Below the pieces are notes generated by a model that worked only from the letters and a program-made list of their open reading frames with translations, was not told the DNA's origin and did not search any database. From Alistipes sp. (GTDB lineage Bacteria > Bacteroidota > Bacteroidia > Bacteroidales > Rikenellaceae): 64,000 nt of DNA. Within the stretch, counting starts at the first letter, position 1; each line of letters starts with the position of its first letter. The translations under genes were made by a program, and so were the position numbers. The stretch covers positions 1 through 64,000 of the forward strand of contig JAFQTX010000037.1 in the NCBI GenBank assembly GCA_017408825.1, in the 5' to 3' direction. Shown one piece after another: positions 1 to 8,448 of the stretch.

Positions 1-981
1 ACGCTTCGCCTCTTCGACACGCATCCGATTGATAAATTCAAAGAAGTTACAGCCCAGACACCCGTTGATGGAACGCGAGAGGGTGCGTTGCGGAATATTT
101 ATCTCCTTGGCGAAGATTGCCAACGAAATATCGGGACGCAAGTAGGCTTTCGACTCCTCCAGATATCGGGAAGCACGTTCACAGACTTCGTTCATCTGAC
201 TATCGTCCATAGCAGGAGTGGCAGAGATTTCCGGTTCATAGGGTTCAGTAGGCTCCGGAATATTCTCGGGAACTTGCTTGATTGGCACCACCGGGTGGGC
301 AATGGAGTTATAGACCAGATAAAACATCGCAACAACATTCAGGATTTGAATGAGCCAGGCATCGGTACGAGGCCAAATGAAGTAACATACCATCACAATG
401 ACGAACAGTGCGGCGAAGAGATACTCAAAGACCGGAATCCACTCTTTCTGCACCCATTCTGCATCGGAAGCGGTATCCCTGATGGCCCGTTTCTTCCGAT
501 GAAGGAAACGGAAGATGACTGTGAAGTAAGCCACCATCTGTACGAAAATGATAAAGGTATTGATGTCGCCTATCCAAGTGTCATCGCCTGTCATCTCGTG
601 CTGAATGGATGCGATACGCTCCTGAGTAGGAATAGCAAGGCTAAGTCCGAGGCAAAGAAGACCAGGCAGGAGATGCAGCAGATGAATAGGTTTGAGGCGG
701 AAGTTCAGGTCAAAATTCTTCTTGGCAAAGAGCCATAGCAATGGCATCAGCAGCGTATTGACCGAGTAACTGATGGGAAACATGAAAAGTGTCAAATTGT
801 GCCATTCCAACATTCGACTCATATTGTATATATAGACGGGGACATTGGGTATCACAATAATGGCAGCCGCATATCCGCTCTCTCCACGAAAACGGGTAGC
901 AGCAAGCAGTACAGCGGCCATCCCTAATAATATGATGATGCTGGACGAATTGACTGTCAATATAAAATCATCGTATCCCAT
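1..981 (-). CDS. 7TM-AraC family transcriptional regulator, partial (C-terminus beyond window edge)
   Basis: The frame is open from an ATG at 981 to base 1 (327 codons, no stop), so it is cut by the window edge. The first 230 residues form about seven hydrophobic segments (the first near residues 12-30, the last near 208-224), then comes a Pro/Glu-rich linker, and from about residue 270 an AraC-type helix-turn-helix begins (RPDISLAIFAKEINIPQRTL, then NFFEFINRMRVEEAK). Such proteins are known in Bacteroidota as membrane-anchored AraC regulators. Only the first HTH helices are in the window. Codon use favours GAA and other A/T-ending codons, unlike the GAG/AAG-rich neighbours, so it may be a recent acquisition. 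Its target is unknown. The plus-strand ORF over this region is a shadow. Confidence 0.85.
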   Translation of the reverse strand, partial: MGYDDFILTVNSSSIIILLGMAAVLLAATRFRGESGYAAAIIVIPNVPVYIYNMSRMLEWHNLTLFMFPISYSVNTLLMPLLWLFAKKNFDLNFRLKPIHLLHLLPGLLCLGLSLAIPTQERIASIQHEMTGDDTWIGDINTFIIFVQMVAYFTVIFRFLHRKKRAIRDTASDAEWVQKEWIPVFEYLFAALFVIVMVCYFIWPRTDAWLIQILNVVAMFYLVYNSIAHPVVPIKQVPENIPEPTEPYEPEISATPAMDDSQMNEVCERASRYLEESKAYLRPDISLAIFAKEINIPQRTLSRSINGCLGCNFFEFINRMRVEEAKR

Positions 982-1062
982 CTGAATATTACCATTACAC
1001 TTCGGCGCAAAATTACGTAAAAATCTGCAAACAGAACTGTTTATCGACGATTTTTCATTTAC

Positions 1063-1247
1063 AAGCACGACAAGTTTACAATCGGTGCTGAGTATAACCA
1101 TATGCTAAACGCATCATATACAAAGGGTAACGACCAATTCGGCTACTCGATATTCGGATCGGTTAAGGTGGCGAAGTTCGCAGATATCTACGCACGATTT
1201 GACGACCTACACTCAAACAAGGATTGGAACATCGCCAAGGATGAGCG
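1063..1247 (+). pseudogene. Porin C-terminal fragment (decayed)
   Basis: This frame reads alternating beta-strand-like sequence (KFTIGAEYNHMLN, then DQFGYSIFGSVKVAKFADIY, then ARFDDLHSNKDWN). It resembles the last strands of a phosphate-selective or OprO/OprP-like outer-membrane porin. There is no usable start or N-terminus: about 80 bases of non-coding sequence separate it from the divergent AraC gene. It runs without its own end into a pstB fragment in another frame at about 1247. I read it as the remnant of a deleted porin gene. The family assignment is by appearance only. Confidence 0.5.
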
Positions 1248-1613
1248 TGCCGCCGTGTGGGTATGGTCTTTCAGCGCCCTGCGCCATTCCCTACGATGAG
1301 CATCTACGATAATGTGCTCTCGGGATATGCGCTAAATGGTATCCGCCTATCGAAAACCGAAAAAGATGAGACTGTTGAACGCTGCTTGCGTAGCATGGCA
1401 CTATGGGAGGAGGTTAAGGATGTGCTAAATAAGAAGGGTACGTTCCTCTCTGGTGGTCAGCAACAGCGTCTGTGTATCGCCCGTGCCTTGGCTATGAAAC
1501 CCGATATTCTGCTTATGGATGAGCCTACGACCCTATTGCGACCAAGCGGCTTGGTTTACCCAATTGGCTACATCACCAAATGGACTAAACCTATCATAGC
1601 ACTCACTGCATAG
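1248..1613 (+). pseudogene. pstB: Truncated phosphate ABC transporter ATPase (PstB) fragment
   Basis: Residues from [22 protein letters not shown] through the signature [15 protein letters not shown] to Walker B (ILLMDEPT) are clear PstB, the ATPase of high-affinity phosphate uptake. The Walker A region that should precede the Q-loop is absent, being replaced by the porin remnant. After about 1531 the D-loop and H-loop part is replaced by 26 unrelated residues ending at 1613. It therefore cannot be a working ATPase. Both ends are deletion junctions, which points to collapse of a porin-pst locus. No other pst gene is in the window. Confidence 0.85.
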
Positions 1614-1616
1614 AAT

Positions 1617-1662
1617 ATGCTGGCGAAAACAAGGTCATTGCAACTTTTCGTTTCGCCAGCAT
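1617..1662. terminator. Hairpin between pstB remnant and catalase gene
   Basis: A perfect 12-bp inverted repeat (ATGCTGGCGAAA at 1617-1628, TTTCGCCAGCAT at 1651-1662) with a 22-nt loop lies 33 bases past the end of katA on the minus strand. There is no long T-run, so terminator function is inferred from its position between two 3' ends. Confidence 0.5.
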
Positions 1663-1694
1663 TTCTATATAACTACGTGTCGAATCTGCACTCG

Positions 1695-3197
1695 TTATCG
1701 CCAATCCCACGATGGATGAGCGGGATCATCAGCCACAAGTGCCTCGGCAAGCGATAGACCCAAGGCCCTGGCTACACCCTTGCCATACGAGGGATCGGCA
1801 CGGTGACAGTTGCGTATATGGCGTTGTTTGATAAATAGCTCGGCATCGCCCATAGCACGAGCCGTATTCTCGCACGTGGCACGCTGCTCCGCCTCGGTCA
1901 TCAGTCGCCATAGCTTGCCCGGCTGCGTATAGTAGTCGCTATCGAGCTCACGTTCGTCGTAGCTATACACCTCACCCGTAACTGCCAATGGTGGCTCTTT
2001 GAGTGAGGGTTGATCAGACCACTCACCATAGCTGTTTGGCTCGTAGGCAATCGTGCGCCCCGCATTATCGTCGGTACGCATCTGCCCATCACGATGATAC
2101 GAATGATATGGACAGCGAGGACGATTTATCGGTATAAGGTGGTGGTTTACACCGAGGCGGTAGCGTTGCGCATCGCCATATGAGAACAAGCGTCCTTGAA
2201 GCATCTTGTCGGGCGAAAAGCCTATGCCGTCGATGATATTCATCGGGTTAAACGCCGCCTGCTCGGTCTCGGCAAAGAAGTTCTCGGGGTTGCAGTTAAG
2301 CTCCAAGATACCCACGTCGTGCAGCGGGAAGTCGCCGTGATACCACACCTTCGTAAGGTCGAACGGGTTTATGTGATACTCTCTCGCTTGCTCCTCCGTC
2401 ATCAGTTGCACCTGCATCAGCCAACGAGGATAGTCGCCACGCTCAATGGCCTCAAACAAATCCCTTTGGTGCGACTCACGATCCTTTGCAATTACCGCCT
2501 CTGCCTCGGCATCTGTTAGGTTCTCAATACCTTGCAACGTGCGCAGATGAAACTTAACCCACGTACGACGATTCTCTGCATTGATAAAGCTATATGTGTG
2601 GCTACCAAAGCCGTGCATATGACGAAACGAACGAGGAATACCTCGTGGCGACATCGTAATCGTCACCTGATGCAGAGCCTCAGGTAGCAGAGTCCAAAAA
2701 TCCCAGTTGCTATTTGCCGAGCGCATACCCGTGCGAGGGTCTCGCTTTATGGCGTGGTTAAGATCGGGGAACTTCAAGGGGTCACGCAGGAAGAACACAG
2801 GGGTGTTGTTGCCCACCAAGTCCCAGTTGCCAGTGTCGGTGTAGAACTTCATCGCAAAGCCACGAATATCACGCTCTGCATCGGCAGCGCCACGCTCACC
2901 CGCCACGGTCGAAAAGCGTACAAAGCAGTCGGTCTTCTTGCCCACCTCCGAGAATATCGAGGCTCGGGTATACGCAGTGATGTCGTTGGTTACGGTGAAC
3001 GTGCCGTAAGCTCCTGAGCCCTTGGCGTGCATACGACGCTCGGGGATCACCTCTCGATCGAAATGTGCCAGCTTCTCCGTGAGCCAAGGATCCTGCAAAG
3101 TTACAGCTCCTCGCACCCCCGCAGTCTGCGTATTTTGGTTATCAGCAATAGGTCTGCCATTCTCGGCAGTAAGATGTTTTTTCTGCTTCTGTTTCAT
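1695..3197 (-). CDS. katA: Monofunctional heme catalase
   Basis: A 500-residue clade-3-sized catalase that dismutates hydrogen peroxide to water and oxygen. The catalytic His is H57 ([12 protein letters not shown]), the active-site Asn is N130 (VGNNTPVFF) and the proximal heme-ligand Tyr is Y340 ([12 protein letters not shown]). No signal peptide is seen, so it is probably cytoplasmic. It stands alone: upstream is a fragment of the dispersed GGTCCTAATGGTC repeat and then the tRNA-Met terminator, downstream the pstB remnant. The ATG at 3197 gives the normal family N-terminus. Nothing in the sequence indicates an OxyR or other operator that I can recognise. Confidence 0.97.
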   Translation of the reverse strand: MKQKQKKHLTAENGRPIADNQNTQTAGVRGAVTLQDPWLTEKLAHFDREVIPERRMHAKGSGAYGTFTVTNDITAYTRASIFSEVGKKTDCFVRFSTVAGERGAADAERDIRGFAMKFYTDTGNWDLVGNNTPVFFLRDPLKFPDLNHAIKRDPRTGMRSANSNWDFWTLLPEALHQVTITMSPRGIPRSFRHMHGFGSHTYSFINAENRRTWVKFHLRTLQGIENLTDAEAEAVIAKDRESHQRDLFEAIERGDYPRWLMQVQLMTEEQAREYHINPFDLTKVWYHGDFPLHDVGILELNCNPENFFAETEQAAFNPMNIIDGIGFSPDKMLQGRLFSYGDAQRYRLGVNHHLIPINRPRCPYHSYHRDGQMRTDDNAGRTIAYEPNSYGEWSDQPSLKEPPLAVTGEVYSYDERELDSDYYTQPGKLWRLMTEAEQRATCENTARAMGDAELFIKQRHIRNCHRADPSYGKGVARALGLSLAEALVADDPAHPSWDWR

Positions 3198-3238
3198 ATC
3201 GGATTACATTTTGATCTACACCGATATTCCCAAAAGCG

Positions 3239-3312
3239 TGCCAAAACAACAGAGTGATACCCGACCTCGTAATGGTCTTATGGTCCTAATGGTCTTAATG
3301 GTCCTAAAAAAA
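3239..3312. repeat. Fragment of the dispersed GGTCCTAATGGTC repeat
   Basis: ACCCGACCTCGTAATGGTC (from about 3258) followed by tandem GGTCCTAATGGTCTTAATGG matches, in the same orientation, the repeat at 34600-34650 and, reverse-complemented, those at 10936-11010 and 21720-21800. It lies just upstream of the catalase gene. Only the central part of the larger composite repeat is present here. Confidence 0.75.
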
Positions 3313-3352
3313 TAAAGACAATATACCCCTAATGGGTCTAATGAGCGCAATG

Positions 3353-3388
3353 AACAAAAAAAAGTCCCTGAGGAAGACCTCAGGGAGC
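3353..3388 (-). terminator. Intrinsic terminator of tRNA-Met
   Basis: On the minus strand, a stem CCCTGAGG/CCTCAGGG (3366-3385, AAGA-type loop) is followed by a T8 run, directly after the tRNA-Met gene. Confidence 0.85.
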
Positions 3389-3396
3389 TTATGGTG

Positions 3397-3470
3397 TAGC
3401 GAGAGAGAGACTTGAACTCTCGACCTCATGATTATGAATCATGCGCTCTAACCAGCTGAGCTATCTCGCC
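3397..3470 (-). tRNA. tRNA-Met (anticodon CAT)
   Basis: A 74-nt cloverleaf: acceptor GGCGAGA/TCTCGCT, D-arm GCTCAGCTGGTTAGAGC, anticodon loop TTCATAA, T-loop with TTCAAGT, discriminator A. CCA is not encoded. The first acceptor pair is G1 with U72, as in the other two tRNAs of this window. The CAT anticodon could in principle be tRNA-Ile2 (lysidine-modified), but the body looks like an elongator Met tRNA. Confidence 0.93.
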
Positions 3471-3604
3471 ATTGCTCTAAAAGCGAGTGCAAAGATAGAG
3501 CATTTTTCCGAAGTTCCAAAATATTTCTGATATTTTTTCAAAATTTTTATCCTTGGCTCATATTTTGTACCCCGAGGAGTCGTATTCACTAAATATTTTA
3601 CAAT

Positions 3605-4054
3605 ATGTTACCAGCAAAAAAGTTCAATCGTATGCCCTCGCTCTTTGGCGAGCTTTTCTACGACCAATGGCCCGAGGCCTTGCAGCGTCGTGCCACAACA
3701 CCTCAGATCAACGTCATCGAGACCGACAAGAAGTTTAAGCTCGAGATTGCTGCTCCAGGAATGTCGAAGGATGATTTGCGCATAGAGCTAAATGGCGACA
3801 ACCAGCTTATTGTGTCGCTCGAGAAGCAGAGCGAGGCTAAGGAGAAGGAGTGCGACAAGGAGTGTGAAGAGAAGCATCACTACCTACGACGTGAGTTCTC
3901 ATACACCTCGTTCCGTCAGGTGTTTAACCTCCCCGACAACATCGATCGTGAGGCCATCAAGGCCAAGATGAAGCACGGCGTGCTGTGCATCAAGCTCCCT
4001 AAGCGTGAGGGCGGTGATAACCCCTCGGCAGTAAAGCAGATTGCTATCGAGTAG
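3605..4054 (+). CDS. Small heat-shock protein, Hsp20/alpha-crystallin family
   Basis: 149 residues with an alpha-crystallin domain at about 35-140: INVIETDKKFKLEIAAPGMSK at the start and the conserved tail motif AKMKHGVLCIKLPK. A charged insert (EAKEKECDKECEEK, about residues 78-91) lies in the strand 5-7 loop. It is an ATP-independent holdase that binds unfolding proteins in the cytoplasm. It is a single gene with no operon partner, and an imperfect hairpin sits downstream at 4107-4181. No CIRCE element or other stress operator was recognised. Confidence 0.95.
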   Translation: MLPAKKFNRMPSLFGELFYDQWPEALQRRATTPQINVIETDKKFKLEIAAPGMSKDDLRIELNGDNQLIVSLEKQSEAKEKECDKECEEKHHYLRREFSYTSFRQVFNLPDNIDREAIKAKMKHGVLCIKLPKREGGDNPSAVKQIAIE

Positions 4055-4106
4055 ATCGGGGGCAGGAAGATAAGGGGATCTTCTGAGGATTGGAGATCCT
4101 CTTCGA

Positions 4107-4181
4107 GTTAAGATGGGGTTCTATGGGCGGAGATAAGTTAATATGATTTTATCATCGAAACTCATAGTGCCTCATCTTAAC
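4107..4181. other. Imperfect long hairpin in hsp20 3' region
   Basis: GTTAAGATGGGGTTCTATG (4107-4125) pairs with CATAGTGCCTCATCTTAAC (4163-4181) at 15 of 19 positions. It could fold as a 3' structure of the hsp20 transcript. There is no T-tract. The rest of 4055-4247 shows nothing else recognisable. Confidence 0.4.
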
Positions 4182-4247
4182 TCATCAGCAACTATAACGC
4201 CCCATCGCACCCTCTTTAACGCATCGCACACATATAGCGTAATGTGG

Positions 4248-4658
4248 TTATTTATCCTCTCTCTCACGTAACATTCGAGAGATCTCGCCGATGCTGCGCA
4301 GCAGTGCCCACGTGATGAGTGTAAGGCAGAATACGGCGACTCCACCCACAATAGATATTAGCTTGATATTCTGGATAGTATCAGCAAAGAATATAGGCGA
4401 CAGGAGCGTGGCGATTGTCGCAAATATTCCCAATATAAGCAGTATGTCAGCGGCATTGATAAGCACCGACTCACGAAATATATATTTAGCCTTTTTTCTA
4501 TGCAGTGGCTTAGTCTCATCAACGACTACAACCGTCTCGTCATCACCTTCGTCGGCAACAATCTCAGGGCGCTCAGCGCCACACTTCGGACACTTATCCA
4601 CGTCGTCAGCCACAAGCATATTGCAGTTGCGACACAGCCACTCGTTGTTTAGCTCCAT
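4248..4658 (-). CDS. Zinc-ribbon membrane protein of unknown function
   Basis: 136 residues. An N-terminal zinc ribbon with two CxxC knuckles (LCRNCNML at 8-15, DKCPKCGAERP at 22-32) is followed by an acidic stretch (about 35-48) and two hydrophobic helices (about 68-90 and 98-118) with a charged C-terminus. The ribbon should be cytosolic. I do not recognise a named family. It is followed on the same strand by a small Cys-rich membrane protein five bases upstream, so the two are probably co-transcribed from the promoter at about 4970. Confidence 0.8.
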   Translation of the reverse strand: MELNNEWLCRNCNMLVADDVDKCPKCGAERPEIVADEGDDETVVVVDETKPLHRKKAKYIFRESVLINAADILLILGIFATIATLLSPIFFADTIQNIKLISIVGGVAVFCLTLITWALLRSIGEISRMLREREDK

Positions 4659-4663
4659 AGTTG

Positions 4664-4927
4664 CTAATGTTTATCTGCCTCGGTATGCGTGATATCGCAT
4701 CCGGCACAGTTACCGCTACAAATATTATCGTTATCGCAGTCGTTCAGGCCCATATCCTCACGGGTCTCCTGCACTGCGCACTTGATACCCATCTTCTGCA
4801 TATTGGGGTTGGTCGATATTTCGGACTGAATGTGGTGGCCCTTGAATATGTATGTCAGCGACATAGCCAGCACAAAGAAGGCTACTACGGCCACCGCCAC
4901 AATGATTGTTAGGAGTAATGATGACAT
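4664..4927 (-). CDS. Small single-pass membrane protein with Cys-rich tail
   Basis: 87 residues from ATG at 4927. One strong hydrophobic helix (residues 3-28) is followed by a soluble tail with a conserved-looking stretch (FKGHHIQSEISTNPNMQKMG) and a Cys cluster near the end (GLNDCDNDNICSGNCAGCD). A longer reading from 4972 is unlikely because a TAAATTTG promoter box (4970-4977) covers that start. The Cys cluster could bind metal or Fe-S. A resemblance to NqrM-like maturation proteins was considered but is not strong enough to name it. Confidence 0.7.
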   Translation of the reverse strand: MSSLLLTIIVAVAVVAFFVLAMSLTYIFKGHHIQSEISTNPNMQKMGIKCAVQETREDMGLNDCDNDNICSGNCAGCDITHTEADKH

Positions 4928-4969
4928 CGCTTTTGTTAAAAACTTAGTTTTTAGTTTGTTTTTCAGCTG

Positions 4970-4977
4970 CAAATTTA
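4970..4977 (-). promoter_or_regulatory. Promoter -7 box for the 4664/4248 gene pair
   Basis: Minus-strand TAAATTTG fits the Bacteroidota TAnnTTTG box, with TTTG about 18 nt upstream. It excludes the 4972 start and supports the ATG at 4927. Confidence 0.6.
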
Positions 4978-5064
4978 TATATTTGCAGTTGAATTTGCAA
5001 ATGTTATAGTTCGTTGTTAGATGACGGACCGTATATAACTGTTTTATACTTACTTGATTAGTGT

Positions 5065-6405
5065 ATGAAGATTATAATCGCTGGCGCTGGTGATATGGGT
5101 ACGCATCTGGCCAAGATGCTCAGTGGTAATGGCCACGAGATCACGGTTGTGGACGTAGACTCTAAGGCTCTTGCCGAGATTGATAGCCTTGTTGATGTGG
5201 TCACTGTCGAGGGCGACACCACGCAGTTTTCGGTGTTGCGCAAGTCGGGAGTGCGCAAGTGTGATCTATTTATCGCTGTGCGCTCTGTCGAGAACGACAA
5301 TATACTCTCGGCCGTCGTTGCTAAGCAGATGGGTGCCAAGAAGGCAATCGCCCGTGTCGATAGCAGCGAGTATCTCGAGCCTAACAGCAAGGAGGTCTTC
5401 ATTGATATGGGTATCGACTATATCTTCTACCCCGAGCATATTGCCGCACGTGAGGTCATCAACCTCTTGGGTCACACCTCCACCACAGAGTATGTTGAGT
5501 TTGCAGGTGGCAAGCTCTCGCTGGTGGCCTTCCGTCTGGAGCTTACCTCGCCGCTATTGGGCCAGAGTGTCATCACACCAGAGTCCCTCGACGAGGATGT
5601 AGACCACCGCACTGTAGCCATCGTGCGTGGCACGCAGACCATAATACCCACGCCCGACGATATATACGAGGCCGACGACGTGATCTATGTCATTGCCCGC
5701 CACAATGCCACACAGCGTGTTGTGGAGCTCTCGGGACGTAGCGAGGTGACAATACGCAATATGATGATCCTTGGAGGATCACGCATCGGCGTACGTATTG
5801 CCAAGGAGCTACAAAACGACGTGGACGTAAAGCTCGTAGACTACAACTCGGACAAGGCCTTCCGCCTCGCTGAGCTTCTCGACAAGACACTTATCATCAA
5901 CGAGGATGGCCGTGATACCGAGGCTATGATCGAGGAGGATATAGCAGGTATGGATGCCTTTGTGGCAGTCACAGGGCGTAGCGAGACCAACATTCTCGCA
6001 GCGATGCTCGCTAAGCGTATGGGCGTGAAGAAGGTTATCGCCGAGGTTGAGAATATCAACTATATATCACTGGCCGAGAGCATCGGCGTGGATACCATCA
6101 TCAACAAGAAGCTCATCACCGCCTCGAACATCTTCCGCTTCACCATGGCCAACGACGTGCAGTCCATAAAGTGCCTCACAGGAAGCCAATCCGAGGTTAT
6201 GGAGTTTATCGTCAAGCCCAACTCGCCAGCCACCAAGGGTCGTATCAAGGATATAGGCCTGCCCGACGACGTTGTCATCGGTGGTGTAGTGCGTGGTGAC
6301 AGAATATTCATCGCTGTCGATGATACCGAGATTAGCGCCTACGACCGTGTGGTGGTATTCTCGATGCCCGACTCGGTGATGCGTGTTGCCGAGTATTTCA
6401 ACTAA
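5065..6405 (+). CDS. trkA: Trk potassium transporter NAD-binding subunit TrkA
   Basis: 446 residues with the duplicated RCK architecture: Rossmann fold 1 (GAGDMG at 7-12, acidic VDVD at 29-32), a TrkA-C domain at about 140-215, Rossmann fold 2 (GGSRIG at 237-242) and a second TrkA-C to the end. It is the peripheral cytoplasmic regulator that gates the TrkH/TrkG potassium channel in response to nucleotides. No trkH is next to it: the following gene is a deoxynucleoside kinase 44 bases on. The potassium-translocating partner must be elsewhere. Confidence 0.95.
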   Translation: MKIIIAGAGDMGTHLAKMLSGNGHEITVVDVDSKALAEIDSLVDVVTVEGDTTQFSVLRKSGVRKCDLFIAVRSVENDNILSAVVAKQMGAKKAIARVDSSEYLEPNSKEVFIDMGIDYIFYPEHIAAREVINLLGHTSTTEYVEFAGGKLSLVAFRLELTSPLLGQSVITPESLDEDVDHRTVAIVRGTQTIIPTPDDIYEADDVIYVIARHNATQRVVELSGRSEVTIRNMMILGGSRIGVRIAKELQNDVDVKLVDYNSDKAFRLAELLDKTLIINEDGRDTEAMIEEDIAGMDAFVAVTGRSETNILAAMLAKRMGVKKVIAEVENINYISLAESIGVDTIINKKLITASNIFRFTMANDVQSIKCLTGSQSEVMEFIVKPNSPATKGRIKDIGLPDDVVIGGVVRGDRIFIAVDDTEISAYDRVVVFSMPDSVMRVAEYFN

Positions 6406-6449
6406 CTAAGAACAGAAGAAAATAGTATAAACACCTAACTACTACCATT

Positions 6450-7070
6450 ATGTATATAGCTATTGCTGGTAATATCGGCAGCGGAAAGACCACGCTCACC
6501 GAGATACTTACTAAGCGTTATGGCGCTAAGGCCTACTACGAGAACCTCGCTAACCCCTACATCAGCGACTTCTACGAGGATATGGGCCGCTGGTCGTTCC
6601 ACCTCCAGTTGTGGTTCCTCGGTAGCCGTATTCAGCAGACTCTCGAGATGCTGGCCGATGGCTCAGAGAATATCGTGCAGGATCGCACAATTTATGAGGA
6701 CGCCCACATCTTCGCCAACAATCTACATGCTATGGGTCTTATGGCGAGTCGCGATTTCGACACCTATATGAAGATGTTCAACATCGAGCAGGACCTACTC
6801 CCTAAACCCGACGTGCTGATCTATCTCAAGGCCAGTGTTCCGACACTCATCTCGCAGATTAAGATGCGTGGTAGAGAGTATGAGCAGAATATCGACGAGG
6901 AGTATCTTAGCCGCCTTAACGACAAGTATAACCACTGGATCGAGAACATTTATGAGGGTCGTGTGCTTGTGGTGGATAAGGATATAGATGACTTCGTTGC
7001 CGACCCCACGATTATCGACCGCATATGTGCCGAGGTCGAGGAGATGTGCAGTGGTAAACGTCAGTTGTAG
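6450..7070 (+). CDS. Deoxynucleoside kinase (dNK family)
   Basis: 206 residues. The P-loop is GNIGSGKTT (7-15), the substrate/catalytic motif is QDRTIYED (77-84), and an Arg-rich LID follows (IKMRGREYEQ). It phosphorylates deoxynucleosides to monophosphates with ATP for salvage. Which base it prefers (dA/dG/dC) cannot be told from sequence by eye. It is separated by two bases from the methyltransferase gene downstream, so they form one transcript. Confidence 0.92.
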   Translation: MYIAIAGNIGSGKTTLTEILTKRYGAKAYYENLANPYISDFYEDMGRWSFHLQLWFLGSRIQQTLEMLADGSENIVQDRTIYEDAHIFANNLHAMGLMASRDFDTYMKMFNIEQDLLPKPDVLIYLKASVPTLISQIKMRGREYEQNIDEEYLSRLNDKYNHWIENIYEGRVLVVDKDIDDFVADPTIIDRICAEVEEMCSGKRQL

Positions 7071-7072
7071 TT

Positions 7073-8437
7073 ATGCGTCAGCCACTACCCGAGGAGTTTA
7101 GGCTGTGTATGCGTCGCCAGCTGGGTGATGCCGAGGCTGAGAGGCTGTTCTCGGCACTCGACACCGAGCCTTCGACCTCTATTCGTCTCAACCCTGCAAA
7201 GCCTGCTCAGGTGTTTGAGGGCGAACGTATAGGGTGGTCGGAGTATGGCCGCTATCTTGCTATGCGTCCGCAGTTTACGCTCGATGCGCTGTTGCACGGC
7301 GGTGCCTACTACGTTCAGGAGGCCTCGTCGCAGTTTGTTGGCTACCTGCTTCGTGACCTCAAGCTTGAGGGCTGCCGTGTGCTCGATATGTGTGCAGCAC
7401 CTGGCGGCAAGAGCACAATATACTCGACACTCGTAGGCCGTCGTGGTCTTGTTGTCGCCAACGACATCAGCCGTAGCCGAGCCCTCGCTCTCTCGGATAA
7501 TGTACAGAGATGGGGAATGGGAAATGTTGTGGTGACGTGCAACCAACCCTCGCATATCGGCGCCTTCGAACACTGGTTCGATGTTGTGGCTGTCGATGCC
7601 CCCTGCTCGGGCGAGGGTATGTTCCGCAAAATGGATGAGGCACGCTCGGAGTGGACACCATCAGCCCCCGATATGTGTGCCGAGCGCCAGCGAGAGATAG
7701 TGCGTGAGGCGTGGCGGGCACTGCGCCCCGGAGGCCGACTCATATATAGCACCTGCACGTTCAACGACAAGGAGGATGAGGGCGTTGTCGAGTGGCTTGT
7801 GGAGGAGTTTGGCGACGAGCTTCAACCTATCGAACATGTTGAGCTTAACGATGCGTGGGGTATCGTGCGCAGCGATATAGGCGCTTTCCAGTGCTTCCAC
7901 TTCTACCCCCACCGTGCTCGTGGTGAGGGCTTCTTTGCTGCCGTTGTGGGCAAGCGTGAGGGCGCTCAACATAGAGCAACTGTGAAGTCGCGCCGTAAGC
8001 TCTTTGCGCTACCTGCCAATAGCGATGTTGCCGAACTTGAACGCTGGGTGGATAACCCCGACGATATGGCCTTCCGCCTTGTTGGCGATGTGATGTATGG
8101 CTACCACCGTGATGTTGTTGAGGATGTGGTTACGCTCTCCGAGTCGCTTAGCGTGATATACTCGGGAGTATGTATGGGACAGATATTTAAGCGTAAGCTA
8201 CGCCCCGAGCACTCATTAGCCCTGTACGTGGGTATGAATGCCGAGGCAGTGCCCAGCGTTGAGCTCTCGGATGAGGATGCGCTGAGCTACCTACGCCGTC
8301 AGGATATTTCGGCAACGCAGTTCACCGAGGGCATCAACCGTGTGATGTCGAGAGGTGTGGCCATAGGCTTTGTCAAGCGCATAGGCGCACGCTGCAACAA
8401 TATGTATCCTAAGGATTTAAGAATATTAAAACTCTAA
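7073..8437 (+). CDS. rRNA (cytosine-C5) methyltransferase, RsmF/NSUN family
   Basis: 454 residues. The SAM-binding Rossmann fold carries CAAPGGKST (107-115), VDAPCSGEGMF with the release Cys C178, and YSTCTF with the catalytic nucleophile C228. After residue 285 there is a C-terminal extension of RsmF/YebU type (PUA-like). It methylates C5 of a cytosine in 16S rRNA. It starts two bases after the kinase gene and ends 11 bases before the MerR gene. Confidence 0.93.
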   Translation: MRQPLPEEFRLCMRRQLGDAEAERLFSALDTEPSTSIRLNPAKPAQVFEGERIGWSEYGRYLAMRPQFTLDALLHGGAYYVQEASSQFVGYLLRDLKLEGCRVLDMCAAPGGKSTIYSTLVGRRGLVVANDISRSRALALSDNVQRWGMGNVVVTCNQPSHIGAFEHWFDVVAVDAPCSGEGMFRKMDEARSEWTPSAPDMCAERQREIVREAWRALRPGGRLIYSTCTFNDKEDEGVVEWLVEEFGDELQPIEHVELNDAWGIVRSDIGAFQCFHFYPHRARGEGFFAAVVGKREGAQHRATVKSRRKLFALPANSDVAELERWVDNPDDMAFRLVGDVMYGYHRDVVEDVVTLSESLSVIYSGVCMGQIFKRKLRPEHSLALYVGMNAEAVPSVELSDEDALSYLRRQDISATQFTEGINRVMSRGVAIGFVKRIGARCNNMYPKDLRILKL

Positions 8438-8448
8438 AACATATAGAG

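Noticed and set aside
88..738. 216-residue plus-strand ORF at the left edge
   Set aside because: It lies antisense to the 7TM-AraC frame, which has real domains, and has no recognisable composition of its own.
3605..4054. Alternative frame ORF at 3553 overlapping hsp20
   Set aside because: Out of frame with a clear alpha-crystallin domain.
4928..4972. Longer start for the small Cys-rich membrane protein
   Set aside because: The promoter -7 box TAAATTTG lies over this start.
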